Source of the DNA: Piper betle
Taxonomy: Eukaryota; Streptophyta; Magnoliopsida; Piperales; Piperaceae
Reading direction: 5' to 3'
Assembly: GCA_033002965.1 (NCBI GenBank)
Contig: JAURVB010013237.1
Location: 56,476 to 120,475 of the forward strand
Length of the DNA: 64,000 nucleotides
Both the position numbers and the translations under genes were made by a program. This document shows, piece by piece, positions 48,580-59,455 of the stretch; positions within the stretch are counted from its first letter, which is position 1, and each line of letters opens with the position of its first letter. The notes under the pieces were generated by a model. The model was not told the DNA's origin, did no database searches, and saw only the letters and a list, made by a program, of their open reading frames with translations.

Positions 48580-51541
48580 GATTGTGGATATGTAATAACT
48601 GGCAATGGTCAAAAGTGCAGAATTAGAGGTAAAGGAGTAATTCATTTGAAGATGCATGATGAAGGTAAACTTATTCTCAATGAGGTCAGGTATATACCTG
48701 AATTAAAGAAAAATCTTATATCTGTTAACAAGCTGGACCAAGAGGGCTATAGGATCACATTCGAAAACAATCAGTGGAAGATCAGCAAAGGAGCATTGGT
48801 GGTAATCAAGGGGAAGGCGATGGGTACACTTTACCCATTGTCTACCAAGATAGATCAATTTGTTTCTTTGGCAGCTAAGAAGAATGACATAACAACGTTA
48901 TGACATAAAAGGCTTGGTCACTTGAGCGAGAGTGGGATGAGGATCTTACATTCCAAGAAGGTTTTGACAGGTATAATTGATTCTAACTTTGGTTTTTGTG
49001 GAGACTATGTTTTAGGTAAACAGAAATGGGTTAGCTTTACAAAGGGTGGGCGAGAGATGAAATCCAAAAGGTTGGAGTTGGTTCATACGGATGTTTGGGG
49101 ACCAGCGCATGATATATCTTTTGGAGGTAATCTCTATTTTGTTACCTTCATTGATGATTTTAGTAGGAAGACGTGGATCTACACTACTCAGAAAAAATCA
49201 GATGTCTTTAACATTTTCGAGATGTAGAAAGCCCGAGTTGAGAATGAAACAGGTTTAAGACTGAAATGTCTTCTGTTGGATAATGGTGGAGAATATTGCA
49301 ATAAGGTGTTTGACTCCTATTGTGAACAACGGGGGATTAGAAGGATCAAGATAGTGCCAAAGACACCACAATAGAATGGGGTGGCGGAGACAATGAACAG
49401 GACCATCCTAGAGCGAACGAGAAACATGAGGGTTCATGCTGGACTCCCTTTGCATCTTTGGGGTGCCACAGTTGATACAACTGTCTATCTAATAAACCGA
49501 AGTCCATCAAGTGCCTTAGATAGAAAAATACCGGAAGAGGTATGGTCCGGTAAGAAAGTTGACTACTCTTTTCTTAAAGTCTTTGGTTGTAATGCATATA
49601 CACATGTTGACAGGGAATCAAGAAAGAAGCTTGATACAAAGTCCCACAAATGTATATTTCTTGGATATGGAGGTGATGAGTATGGTTACCGGATGTGAGA
49701 TTTCGAGAACAACAAGGTGTTTCGAAGTCGGGATATTGTATTCAATGAAGAGTGCATGTATAAAGACATGAAAGAAGAAAAGAATGAAGAGTCAAAAGAA
49801 AAGAATATATGGAGCTTGATGAAGAGATGCCAAGTGCTGAAAATCAAGGATTTGTTCCAAGTGATGAGGAACAATTATCTTCTGAAGAGACCGAACAAGA
49901 AGGTGAGTCACAGGCTAATCAACCAAATGATAATGAATCAGATTCTGAATATTCTGATGCACAAGTTGAAATTGATGACTTAGAGCCACCACAAGAGATA
50001 GTTGTTGCTCCTGAACCAAGGAGGAGCACAAGGGTTAGAAAGCCTACGTAGAAATTAAATTTATTTGTACAACATGTTTTGTATACTGATGCAGGAGAAC
50101 CAGAGTCCTATGATGAAGCCATGAGTGACAAAGCTCATCTTAAGTGGGAGCTGGCCATGAAAGATGAGATGTCATCGTTGGAGAAGAATCATACATGGGA
50201 GTTGGTGAAGTTGCCGCCAAAAAGGAGGGTTCTACAAAACAAGTGGTTCTATCGGGTCAAGTCTGAAGCTGATGGTGTACAAAGGTATAAGGCAAGACTT
50301 GTGGTGAAAGGTTTTGGTCAAAAAGAAGGGATTGATTTTTATGATATATTTGCACCTGTTGTAAAAATGACTTCTATTAGAATTATTTTGAGTATTGTGG
50401 CTGTAAAGGGGTGGTATTTAGAGCAGCTTGATGTAAATACAGCTTTCCTTCATGGTGATTTGGAGGAGGAGATCTATATGGAACAACCAAAAGGATTTGA
50501 AGTCAAAGGTAAAGAAAATATGGTGTGCAAATTGAAGAAGAGTCTAATGGACTCGAACAAGCACCAAGACAGTGGTATTTGAAATTTGACAAGTTTATGT
50601 TGGATAATAGATTTGCTAGGAGCAATTCGGACCACTGTGTATATCTACAAAAGTTTAATGATGGGGATTTCATTATTTTAACTTTGTATGTAGATGATAT
50701 GCTTGTTGTAGGGACTTGTATGGAGAAAATTGTTAGTCTCAAGATGAGGTTAGCCAAGAGTTTTTCCATGAAGGATTTGGGTGAAGCAAAACAACTTCTT
50801 GGGATGCAAATTACCCGAGACAAGAAGAACAAGAAGTTGTGGTTATCTCAAGAAGGGTATGTGAAGAAAGTTCTTGACAGATTCAACATGAATGAATCCA
50901 AGCCGGTGACTACTACTTTGGTTAGTTTCCAATTGTCCAAAGAACAAGGTGCTAAGAGTGAGGAGGATAAAGCTCACATGAAAAAGGTGCCTTATGCTTC
51001 AGCTATTGGAAGTCTTATGTATTCTATGGTGAGTATAAGACCAGATATTGCACATGTAGTGGGAGTAGTGAGCAGATTCATGATAAACCCAGGTAAAATG
51101 GATTTTCAGGTACTTGAAAGGAACTTCTAATTACTGTTTGTGTTTTGGGGGTGATAATATTGATGTGCAAGGTTATGTGGACTCGAACCATGCTGGAAAT
51201 AGAGACAATGGGAGTACATCCGGATACATCTTTACAGTTGGTGGAACCGCGGTGAGTTGGGTTTCCAAATTACAAAATATAGTTGCTCTGTCTTCAACTG
51301 AGGCTGAATATGTGGCTGCTATAGAAGCTAGCAAGTAATATATTTGGATTAAAACTTTAATGAATGAGTTAGGTTTTAATGGGGTTGATTGTACATTGTA
51401 CAGTGATAGTCAAAGTGCAATCCATTTAGCCAAGAACTCGGCATTTCATTTTAGGACCAAACATATTCCGGCAGATATGTTGACTAAACCGGTGGATGGA
51501 AAAAAGTTGAGTTTCTGCTCAACTTTGGTGAACTTGCACTA
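48580..51541 (+). pseudogene. copia pol remnant
   Basis: YIPELKKNLISVNKLDQEGY precedes the integrase zinc-binding motif HKRLGHLSESGM, whose leading Trp codon is now TGA. Integrase core: LVHTDVWGPA, FIDDFSRKTWIY, LLLDNGGEY and NGVAETMNRTILERTRNM, giving the Asp/Asp/Glu triad. Reverse transcriptase from 50079: WELAMKDEMSSLEKNHTWEL, YKARLVVKGFGQKEGIDF, LEQLDVNTAFLHGDLEEEIY; one base is lost near 50545, then APRQWYLKFD and catalytic LYVDDMLVVGT. RNase H: YVDSNHAGNRDNGSTSGYIF, SSTEAEYVAA, DSQSAIHLAKN. A deletion of roughly 25 codons lies between HFRTKHI and PADMLTKPV near 51465. Stops and frameshifts make it inactive. Confidence 0.9.
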
Positions 51542-51622
51542 ACATACAGGTGGACTCATGCAACGAACAAGTGGAGGAAGAGTTTGGACTGGTGTGTTCC
51601 AATTGGACTCCAAGTGGGAGAT

Positions 51623-51981
51623 TGTTAATATTTGTAATTGTATTAATGATATGTAGCTCATTGTCACACTCGGAATACTAAAGAAATCTCGGAATATTAA
51701 TAGAGGTGGCTGTTAGTTGTTCCATGGAGATTGAAGGGTCTCAAAGCTTCTCGGAATATTAACAGAGGTGATTGTTAGTATTTCCATGGAGATTGAAGGG
51801 TCTCAAAGCTTCTATGTAAATTAAGCTTCATTTGCCTCATTCTAAGGAAGGCAAGACAAGCAGAAGAAAAGACAAGAAAAAGAGAAATACATAGATAAAA
51901 GAAGAGGGAAAATTATTCATGAGTTTATCTTATACAGAGTATTGAGAGAGAGTGAAATCTTGTAATCTAATAGTACAGCTT
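51623..51981 (+). repeat. copia 3' LTR, truncated
   Basis: Starts TGTTAATATTTG after the polypurine tract. Contains a 59-bp internal near-repeat (GGAATATTAATAGAGGTG and GGAATATTAACAGAGGTG, each followed by GTTAGT-TTCCATGGAGATTG). Cut off at 51981 by the TRIM LTR. Confidence 0.8.
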
Positions 51982-52135
51982 TGTAACGACCCAGCCCAAA
52001 GTGCAACGTAATGGGCTATGTCATTTCTTTAAAATGGGTACCCTGGAAGTTAAAGATCTCTAGTCCATTCCCACTTATAAATAGGATCTTCTCCCAGTAG
52101 GTATTAGATGTGGGACTAAGTTGAGGGATCTCACA
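51982..52135 (-). mobile_element. Third TRIM LTR
   Basis: Complete 154-bp LTR, TGTAACGACCC to GGATCTCACA on the plus strand, followed by the right target duplication AAAAC and the continuation of G1 integrase. Confidence 0.93.
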
Positions 52136-52749
52136 AAAACTCATTTAGCAAAGACTTAAGGCAGCTCAGGATCAACAAAAGAGTTATGCTGATACTCGAA
52201 GGAAGAACCTAGAGTTCCAAGTTGGGGAGTTTGTGTACCTAAAGACATCTCCTACGAAGGGGGTGATTAGATTTAAAATATCAGGGAAGTTGAAGCCAAG
52301 ATTTAGAGAACCGTTTCCAATCCTGGATCGAGTTGGGAGTTGTGCATATAGATTAGCATTGCCACCAAGCCTAGTTGGAGTATACAATGTTTTCTAGGTG
52401 TCAATGCTAAAGAAATATGTACGGGATGAGTATCATATCATCACAAATTTTGAAGACTTAGAGCTACAATCAAATTTAACCTAAAAGGAAAAGCCGATCC
52501 GCATCCTGGCAAGAGAAATAAAGACACTCAAGAACAAGGAAATTCCTTTGGTAAAAGTATTGTGGAAAAATTAGGGGTCAGAGGAAGCTACATGGGAGAC
52601 TGAACAAGAAATGACAAGGAAATACCCTAGCCCATTTGTGGCATAGGAGCTTGATATTGTAGTAGCGTGAACTAATCCCAAAGAAAAATAAATAAAGTTA
52701 ATCATACTTGTTCTATTGCCTGTTATGATATTTCGGGGACGAAATATTT
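52136..52749 (+). pseudogene. G1 integrase C-terminus and chromodomain
   Basis: Continues from 47897: [56 protein letters not shown], then the chromodomain text GSEEATWETEQEMTRKY. Several stops. The gene would be uninterrupted if the TRIM/copia block were removed; the paralogue at 57156-57954 shows the uninterrupted order. Confidence 0.85.
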
Positions 52750-52764
52750 CCAAGTTGGGGAGAT
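52750..52764 (+). other. G1 polypurine tract
   Basis: CCAAGTTGGGGAGAT preceded by TTCGGGGACGAAATATTT, directly before the 3' LTR start TGTAAAGACC. Confidence 0.8.
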
Positions 52765-54098
52765 TGTAAAGACCGTGGAAAAATTTTTTTAATATATTTG
52801 ACTCGAGCAGGGAAGGATCAAATGTTAAAGAATTAATATTAATTATATTATATTCTCTACCCGGTTATGTCTACCTGGTTAAATATTTTATTCTTTGCCC
52901 GGTTAACCAGTTAAAGGAATAAAATACGGGTGTTGGTGTGTTTTCACATACCCTAGCCATTTTTGGTGAAGGGACGTCATTTTTCATTTTATAAATTGTG
53001 AGGGGGGCATCATTAGCTCTCATCTTCTTCTCCTCTTCCTTACTAGAGTTGGCATCTTCCTTGCTTGGGTAACCTTCCTTTCTCCCTAATCTTAGTCTTC
53101 ATGCATTTCTTAATCACCATGCTAAATTCTGTTGCTTCATCAATTCATGATCATCATGTAAAGTTTTGCTACTTCCTCCATTCATGGGCATCATGTAAAC
53201 TTGCTGTTGTTTCACAAATTCATGATCATTTTGTTGTGCTGTTGCTTCATCAACGTACTATGCTATGTAATCAGTTGGGTTAGGATAAGGGAATTGCAGT
53301 CTCTAGCGTCTTAGGAGTCTAGGATGGGGTTTGGCCAACGCTGTGGGTGTTTTCAGGCATCCATACCAGTCCGTCGGCAAAGATTCACGCCGTGCATGCT
53401 CACAGCGCTTGGCCTTGACGTTGGGTTGTCGCGCAGGGAGAAGGGAAGAGTTTTCGGTGGTGGTGCTGGCCGGAAGGAGTTCAATTTGCAGTCCCAGCAG
53501 TGCTGCTAGCCAGGAGTCTTGCCTTGGTGCAGAACAGAGTGGGACGTGGATAGTTGCTGAAAGGCACAAGCTTTAGGCTTCCAATTGGATTGCTAGGGAA
53601 GGGAAGTAGTTAGGGAAGGAAGTGATCTGGTTTTGGGTTGAAGAAGAAGACACCAAGACTGGTTTTTGGGTGCAGGAAAGTCGCCTTGGATAGCTGCTGT
53701 AAAACGTGGATGTTAGGCTTCATCTTTGGCTGTTTTAATTCGTTGTTGATGCTTGATTAGGATGTTTCGATGGTTGTTCATTTAGGTTGTATAGGGAAGA
53801 AGAAGAAGGGCGTGATCTGAGTTGTGCCAAGGATGAAGCTGAAAGAAGAGAAGGGCCGACGGGAAGAAGAAGAATAAGAAGAAGAATCTCATGGTGGCAA
53901 ATCTCTAAATACTGGTTGACTCAATACTGACTTGAGTTAAAAATAATACGAACACGTAATAAATCTTTAAAAAATAATTATTCTAATAGGTTATGGGTTA
54001 AAGATAATAAACTAACTAATTATTGAACGAAATCGACCTGGACATAAGTAATAAAAATATGGTAATGATAAACGATCGATAATTAATCGGTACACACC
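52765..54098 (+). repeat. G1 3' LTR, first part
   Basis: Starts TGTAAAGACCGTGG. TATA box at 52990-52996 (TATAAAT), a CT-rich leader, then TTGCTTCATCAATTCATGATC units near 53130. Ends where an inverted LTR piece begins. Confidence 0.82.
52990..52996 (+). promoter_or_regulatory. G1 3' LTR TATA box
   Basis: TATAAAT upstream of the CT-rich leader TCTCATCTTCTTCTCC. Confidence 0.5.
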
Positions 54099-55433
54099 AA
54101 GTCCATAAATTCCCTATCATTATCTATAATAATGGCTGTTGTGACCATTCCAACATGTCCATTTATTAGCTGATGGTTTAGTCCACCATGTCCATTAGTT
54201 GGCTGATGGGTCAGTCCACCATATCCATTAGTTGGTTGATGGGTCAGTCCATCATGCCCATTATCGGCTGGTGAGTCCAATCCACCATGTCCGTTATCAC
54301 CTAGTGAGTCCAATCCACCATGTCCATTAGTTAGCTGATGGGTCAGTCCACCATGCCCATCTATTGGCTAATGGATCAGTCCACCATGTCCATAATTGGC
54401 TGGCTAGTCCAATCTGTCGTATCCAATTTATTGGTTGATAAGTCAGTCCATCAGGTCCATTTACCGGCTGGCGAGTCCAATCGACTATGTCCATTATCGA
54501 CTGGTGAGTCCAATCCATCATGTCCGTAATTGGCTGGCGAGTCCAATCTGCCATGTCCAATTTATTGGCTGATGGGTTAGTCCATCATGTCCATTACCGA
54601 TTGGCGAGTCCAATCCGCCATATTTGTTTTCGGCTGGTGAGTCCAATCCACCATATCTGTAATTGGTTGGCGAGTCCAATACGCCGTGTCCAATTTATTG
54701 GCTGATGGGTTAGTCCATCATGTCCACTACTGGCTGGCGAGTCCAATCCGCCATGTTCGTTATTGGCTGGTGAGCCCAATCCACCATGTCCATAATTAGC
54801 TGGCGAGTCCAATCCGCCACATCCAATTTATTGGCTGATGGGTCAGTCCAGCATGTCAATTATTTGATTATGAAGGGCGTAGCCCGTGTCAGACTGAGTC
54901 AATTCCTTGACCCCAGTTGCACTCGGTGCATGGTGCTCAAATTTAGGCTTAGGCTGACCAGGTTGTCCATAAGGGAAAATACAACATTTTAAATAATTAT
55001 ACGGACCTGGAATTGTGATAAGGTATCTCCAACTACAACACATGATCCTAATATGAATGTAATTTCTCTAAAGCTAAATGTGCTCACAAGCTATCCAGAG
55101 GATGTTTCATGTAACAATAGAACTCTCCTTTATATAGAATAATATGTGTGGAATTTATGAAGTTATTATATTAAATTTTATTAATATGTGTGGAATTTAA
55201 GAAGTCATTACATTAAATTTTATAGAAAAGAACATAATCACTCATTACTATATCATTTGTGTGATAATGAAAAGTCAAAAACTTACTATTAAGTGAATAC
55301 GAATGGTTTATAAATAATATTGATTCTTAAGAATTTATTTAATTAAATATCATTTATGGTTCGTTTTAAGATTTATAAAACCCTAAATAAAATAACTTAA
55401 TTATTTATTTTCGGGGATTTACATAAACTATAG
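54099..55433 (-). repeat. Inverted family-T LTR piece inside the G1 3' LTR
   Basis: Plus-strand order (33-bp array, GACTGAGTCAATTCC block, then GGGATTTACA at 55433) matches the minus-orientation LTR at 42225-43967. It lacks the final 400 bp or so of the LTR. With 55945-56740 it forms a large inverted repeat. Confidence 0.8.
54130..54870 (-). repeat. 33-bp hairpin minisatellite (array A2)
   Basis: Same units as array A1, for example TGGCGAGTCCAATC-CGCCA and TGGTGAGTCCAATC-CACCA forms, in LTR minus orientation. Confidence 0.9.
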
Positions 55434-57155
55434 TCATGTAGCAATCACTAGCGTCAAACCTAAATAGTATAATGAAAATAAATAAAGTTCAAAATTTATT
55501 GAGTCAAATAATTTAAAATAATTGTATTAATAATATTTTAAAATAATAATAATAAAAATTATTTTAAATAATTTAATCGTACAACTTATTTAACTAAATT
55601 GCTATGAATACGGATAGCGATTAAATATTTAAAACCGTAAACTAAATTATCAAGATTGTGGTTAAGTAATTATCGTCTCAAAGGAAAATATAGTAATAAT
55701 AGTAATTAAATATTTGTTTATAAGTTGATAATTATTTTAATATTTGTTAAGTGTTAATTATGATAGAGATTATTATTGTAAAGTAGGATTTAAATGATTA
55801 TATCACATGAATAGTTTAATATTTAATATTGTTGAAATTTAATAGTGATATATATATTAGTCATTTAGTTGCATGCATTTCTACTTGAATAAAATTATAC
55901 TTATGTATAATTTTATGTCCTCGTTGAGATTAGGATCATTGCTCGCAGCTGCAAGTTCAAATAGCCAGGCCCGTATATTTATTTAAAATGTTGTATTTTC
56001 CTTTGTGGACAACCTGGTCAGCCTGAGCCCAGATTCGAATACCATGCACTGAGTGCAACCGGGGTCAAGGAATTGACTTAGTCTGACACAGGCTACACCC
56101 TTCATAATCCAATAATGGACATGTCAGAATGGACCTGACAGCCATAATATAATAAATTGGACATGGCGGAATGGACTCGCCAGCCAATTACGGACACGGT
56201 GGATTGGACTCACAAGCCGATAACAGACATGGCAGATTGGACTCGCCAGCCGGTAATGGACATGATGGACTGACCCATTAGCCAATAAATTGGACATGGC
56301 GGATTAGACTCCCTAGCCAATTATGGACATGGTGGATTGGACTCACCAGCCGATAACAGACATGGCGGATTGGACTCACCAGCTGGTAATGGACATGATG
56401 GACTAACCCATCAGCCAATAAATTAGACATGACGGATTGGACTCACTAGCCAATTACAGACACGGTGGACTGACCCATCAGCTAATAGATGGACATGGTG
56501 GACTGAACTATCAGCCAACTAATGGACATGGTGGATTGGACTTACCAGCCAATAACGGACATGGCGGATTGGACTCGCCAGTCGGTTATGGACATGATGG
56601 ACTAACCCATCAGCCAATAGATGGACATGGTGGACTGACCCATCAGCCGACTAATGGACATGGTGGACTAAACCATCAGCTAATAAATGGACATGTTGGA
56701 ATGGTCACAATAGCCATTATTATAGATAATGATAGGGAGTTTATGGACTTGTTTTATTTAATTATACAGCTTAGTGGTTAATCACTAACGCGGAATTGCC
56801 TCCATAGGTTAGCAGCTGGAACTAAAGACTAAGAGATGATAGGGTGGTTCTTCTACCAACTCAGGTGATGACCAGATAATCAGCGAACTTCTCTTTTTAC
56901 TTTTCTTGTGTTATAAATGTGGTTATGGCAAATTGTGCAAGACTGTGGGATAATTATTTCAGACACTGTCATTTGAAACATAAGTTCTTTTGAGTTAGAA
57001 ATGCTAGACTTATTTGCTTTCATATTATTCATGTAACCTTTTAAGTAACACCCGGTCCGGTTAGGACTGGTCGTTATAGGGTTGGTTTTGTTAAATTTTG
57101 AGTAACACCTGGCTAGCAAGGTCCACAATATCGTGAAACATGGCGGGTCGTTATA
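55434..57155 (+). repeat. G1 3' LTR, last part
   Basis: The AT-rich block at 55440-55900 is the reverse complement of 5540-6140; then the AAATTATAC...GTATAATTT palindrome, array A3 (56100-56725), and an end at ATGGCGGGTCGTTATA. The following CATCGTGTACTCC belongs to an opposite-strand integrase. Confidence 0.8.
56100..56725 (+). repeat. 33-bp hairpin minisatellite (array A3)
   Basis: About 18 units in LTR sense, beginning with a TGTCAG-AATGGAC-CTGACA unit and continuing with TGGCG/CGCCA, TGGTG/CACCA and TGATGG/CCATCA forms. The sense frame 56437-56781 translates as 11-residue repeats of the type GHGGLDSPANN. Confidence 0.92.
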
Positions 57156-57954
57156 CATCGTGTACTCCAGCTAGGCTTGGTGGTAATGCTAATCTATATG
57201 CACAATTTTTGACTCAATCCAGGATTGGGAACGGTCTTATGAATCTTGGTTTCAACTTCCCTGATGTTCTAAATTTGATCACCCACTTCCTAGGAGATGT
57301 CTTTAGGTACACAAACTCCCCAACTTGGAACTCTAGGTCCTTCCTTCGAGTATCAGCATAACTCTTTTGTCGATCCTGCGCTGCCTTAAGCCTTTGCTGA
57401 ATGAGTTTCATCTTTTCAGTTGCTTCCCTCAACATTTCTGGCCCAACTATAACTGCTTCGGTAGACTCCAACCAGCATGATGGTGATCGGCAGGGCTTGC
57501 CGTATAAGGCTTCAAATGGTGCTAGCCTTATCCTGGCTTGGTAAGAGTCATTATAGGTGAATTCAGCCAAGGCTAAGTGTTTCTCCCAATCTCCTTCCCA
57601 GTCAAGAATGTAAGCTCTTAACAAATCCTCCAAAGTTTGAATGGTCCTCTCACTCTGACCATCAGTTTGAGGATGATTGTACTTAGCTTGATTTGGGTAC
57701 CCATAGCTTTTTGGAAAGCTTCCCAGAAATGTGAAGTGAATAGGGGATCTCTGTCAGAGCCTATCTCTTTTGGAATTCCATGCAGCCTAACAATGTTATT
57801 GACATACAATTCTGCTAGGTATCATGCTATCCTTAATTTTGTGGGGATGAAATGAGCTGCCTTGGTCAGACGGTCCACAACCACCCATATGGAGTCATGC
57901 TTCTTTTGAGTCCTTGGGAGCTTTGCAATAAAGTCGCATGCGATACACTCCCAT
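57156..57954 (-). pseudogene. Gypsy integrase fragment (G1 paralogue)
   Basis: Minus strand from 57954: EWECIACDFIAKLPRTQ, DSIWVVVDRLTKAAHF, one stop, [35 protein letters not shown], then an open frame of 139 codons from 57633 ([59 protein letters not shown]). Ends at SLAGVHDV where the G1 LTR begins. It keeps the uninterrupted version of the site where G1 received the TRIM (57391-57412). Confidence 0.88.
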
Positions 57955-58813
57955 TGTAACACCCCAATCCAGTTTACTCTCAACCCAAACCAGAACTGTT
58001 ACAAAGGATCGAACTACTCGTAAACTGATTACGTTGGCTGACCCAAGACCTAACGGCTATGACATAACCCTCTCGATGTCTCAAGATGGAACATGCCGCT
58101 AATGTGCAAATAATGTATGAATGAGATGCAAAACCCTAACAGGATACTACGTGAATGTCATGATAATAAACACAACCCAAAATAATTAAAATGACAATAA
58201 TATTCATAAAACCTGGAATAAAACGGACAAAGTCTCCCCTAAAAGTGCAATAAGGGGACGACCTATTAAAATGAGGCACAATATAATATATATATATAAA
58301 ACCATAATGCACCCCAAAATAGGATTTAAGCAACAACACACCTTATAATTGGGTGTAGTCCACCTGCAATTCATGCTCATCATGTTTTTGTTCATTTTCA
58401 ACTCAACATCGCTGATCATTCTTGGACATTAGAACATTTCCAAAACAATTCCAAGAAAATTCATACATTTCTAAGAAAAAGACCTACAAGTCTCATAGCT
58501 CATGCATATGTACACAACCATGTATATCACCAAGCATCATTCAACCCACATCATATCTTACGCAAAAGTCAGGCGCGTCGCCAAGTATGTGTGTGCAATG
58601 CAAGCACTACTCCTTCGTCAAGGCCAGCATACACCAATCATCATCATCACCTACATATAGTAGAAAAACATCAGCAACGGGTGTCACTGGTCCTGAAATA
58701 GCTAATATCAAACTGGAACATGAGAGCAAACTCTCATGGAAAGCAAACAATCATATATCTTCCTCAAGAACTCTCATAAGGGCAGCTACAAAGGAGCCGT
58801 CGAGCAGCTGACT
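57955..58813 (-). repeat. LTR-like segment, minus orientation
   Basis: Plus strand starts TGTAACACCCCAAT, the reverse complement of the LTR end GGGGTGTTACA as seen at 28553. It interrupts the integrase fragment and runs up to the next LTR at 58814. No coding frame of interest. Confidence 0.5.
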
Positions 58814-59455
58814 TGTAACGACCCGCCTTTTTCACAACATTGTGGGCCTAGCTGGCTAGGTGTTACTCACAATTTAGCAAATATGTCTAGCATTTCTAAC
58901 AAAAACAATTTATAAAGATCCCACAGTATTGGACCATTTCCCAGTAGCCACACTTATTTCTCAAATAAATAAAAAAGGGAGTCCCCATATTTATTTTTGC
59001 TCCATGCTCTGGTTGTCAATCACCTAATTTCGTATCTACACACCTGCGGAGGCAAGTTCTGCGTTAGTGATTACAACATTAAGTAGTATAATAAATAAAA
59101 CAAGTCAAGTACATTCCACTATTTCCCTATGTTCATTTTAATATGCGGTGGAGCGATTCCGCTATACTCCAAAACAATGCGGAGGAGGTATCCGCTGTGA
59201 TCCGCACACCCCGGCCGTAGCCCTTTTGTGGGGAGGCTACCACTACCATCTCCAGTGCCAGTGCCTCATACACCCAGGCCGTAGCCTTTTTGTGGGGAAG
59301 CTATCACTGCACTCAGGTGATTGCTACGCCCCGTTTGTGGGGAAGCTCTCACTGCCAACTCTAGTGCCAGTGCCTCACACACCCCGGCCGTAGCCTTTTT
59401 ATTCGGAGGCTATCACTGCACTTAGGTGATTCCTACGGCCCATTTGTGGGGAAGC
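58814..59455 (-). repeat. Outer family-T LTR (T1), left part
   Basis: Starts TGTAACGACCCGCC, continues with GCGTTAGTGATTAC as in other family-T LTRs, and holds a hairpin-rich repeat (59160-59455). Split by the element at 59456-62302; continues at 62303. Confidence 0.8.
59160..59455 (-). repeat. Irregular hairpin-rich repeat in T1 LTR, left half
   Basis: Units of roughly 60-76 bp with GGCCGTAGCC, TGTGGGGAGGCTA and CCAGTGCCAGTGCCTCA. The form GTAGCC...GGCTAC (near 59216-59240) is a perfect 6-bp stem. Continues at 62303-62640. Confidence 0.8.

Larger units (their letters stand above)
48355..51981 (+). mobile_element. Truncated Ty1/copia element enclosed by TRIM LTRs
   Basis: Begins with a stretch that resembles a copia leader (about 48355-48560) joined to the pre-integrase part of pol; the 5' LTR, gag and most of protease are missing. 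Integrase, reverse transcriptase, RNase H, a polypurine tract (AAGTGGGAGAT, 51612-51622) and 359 bp of 3' LTR follow. It occupies the place where a second TRIM interior would be expected. Confidence 0.88.
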
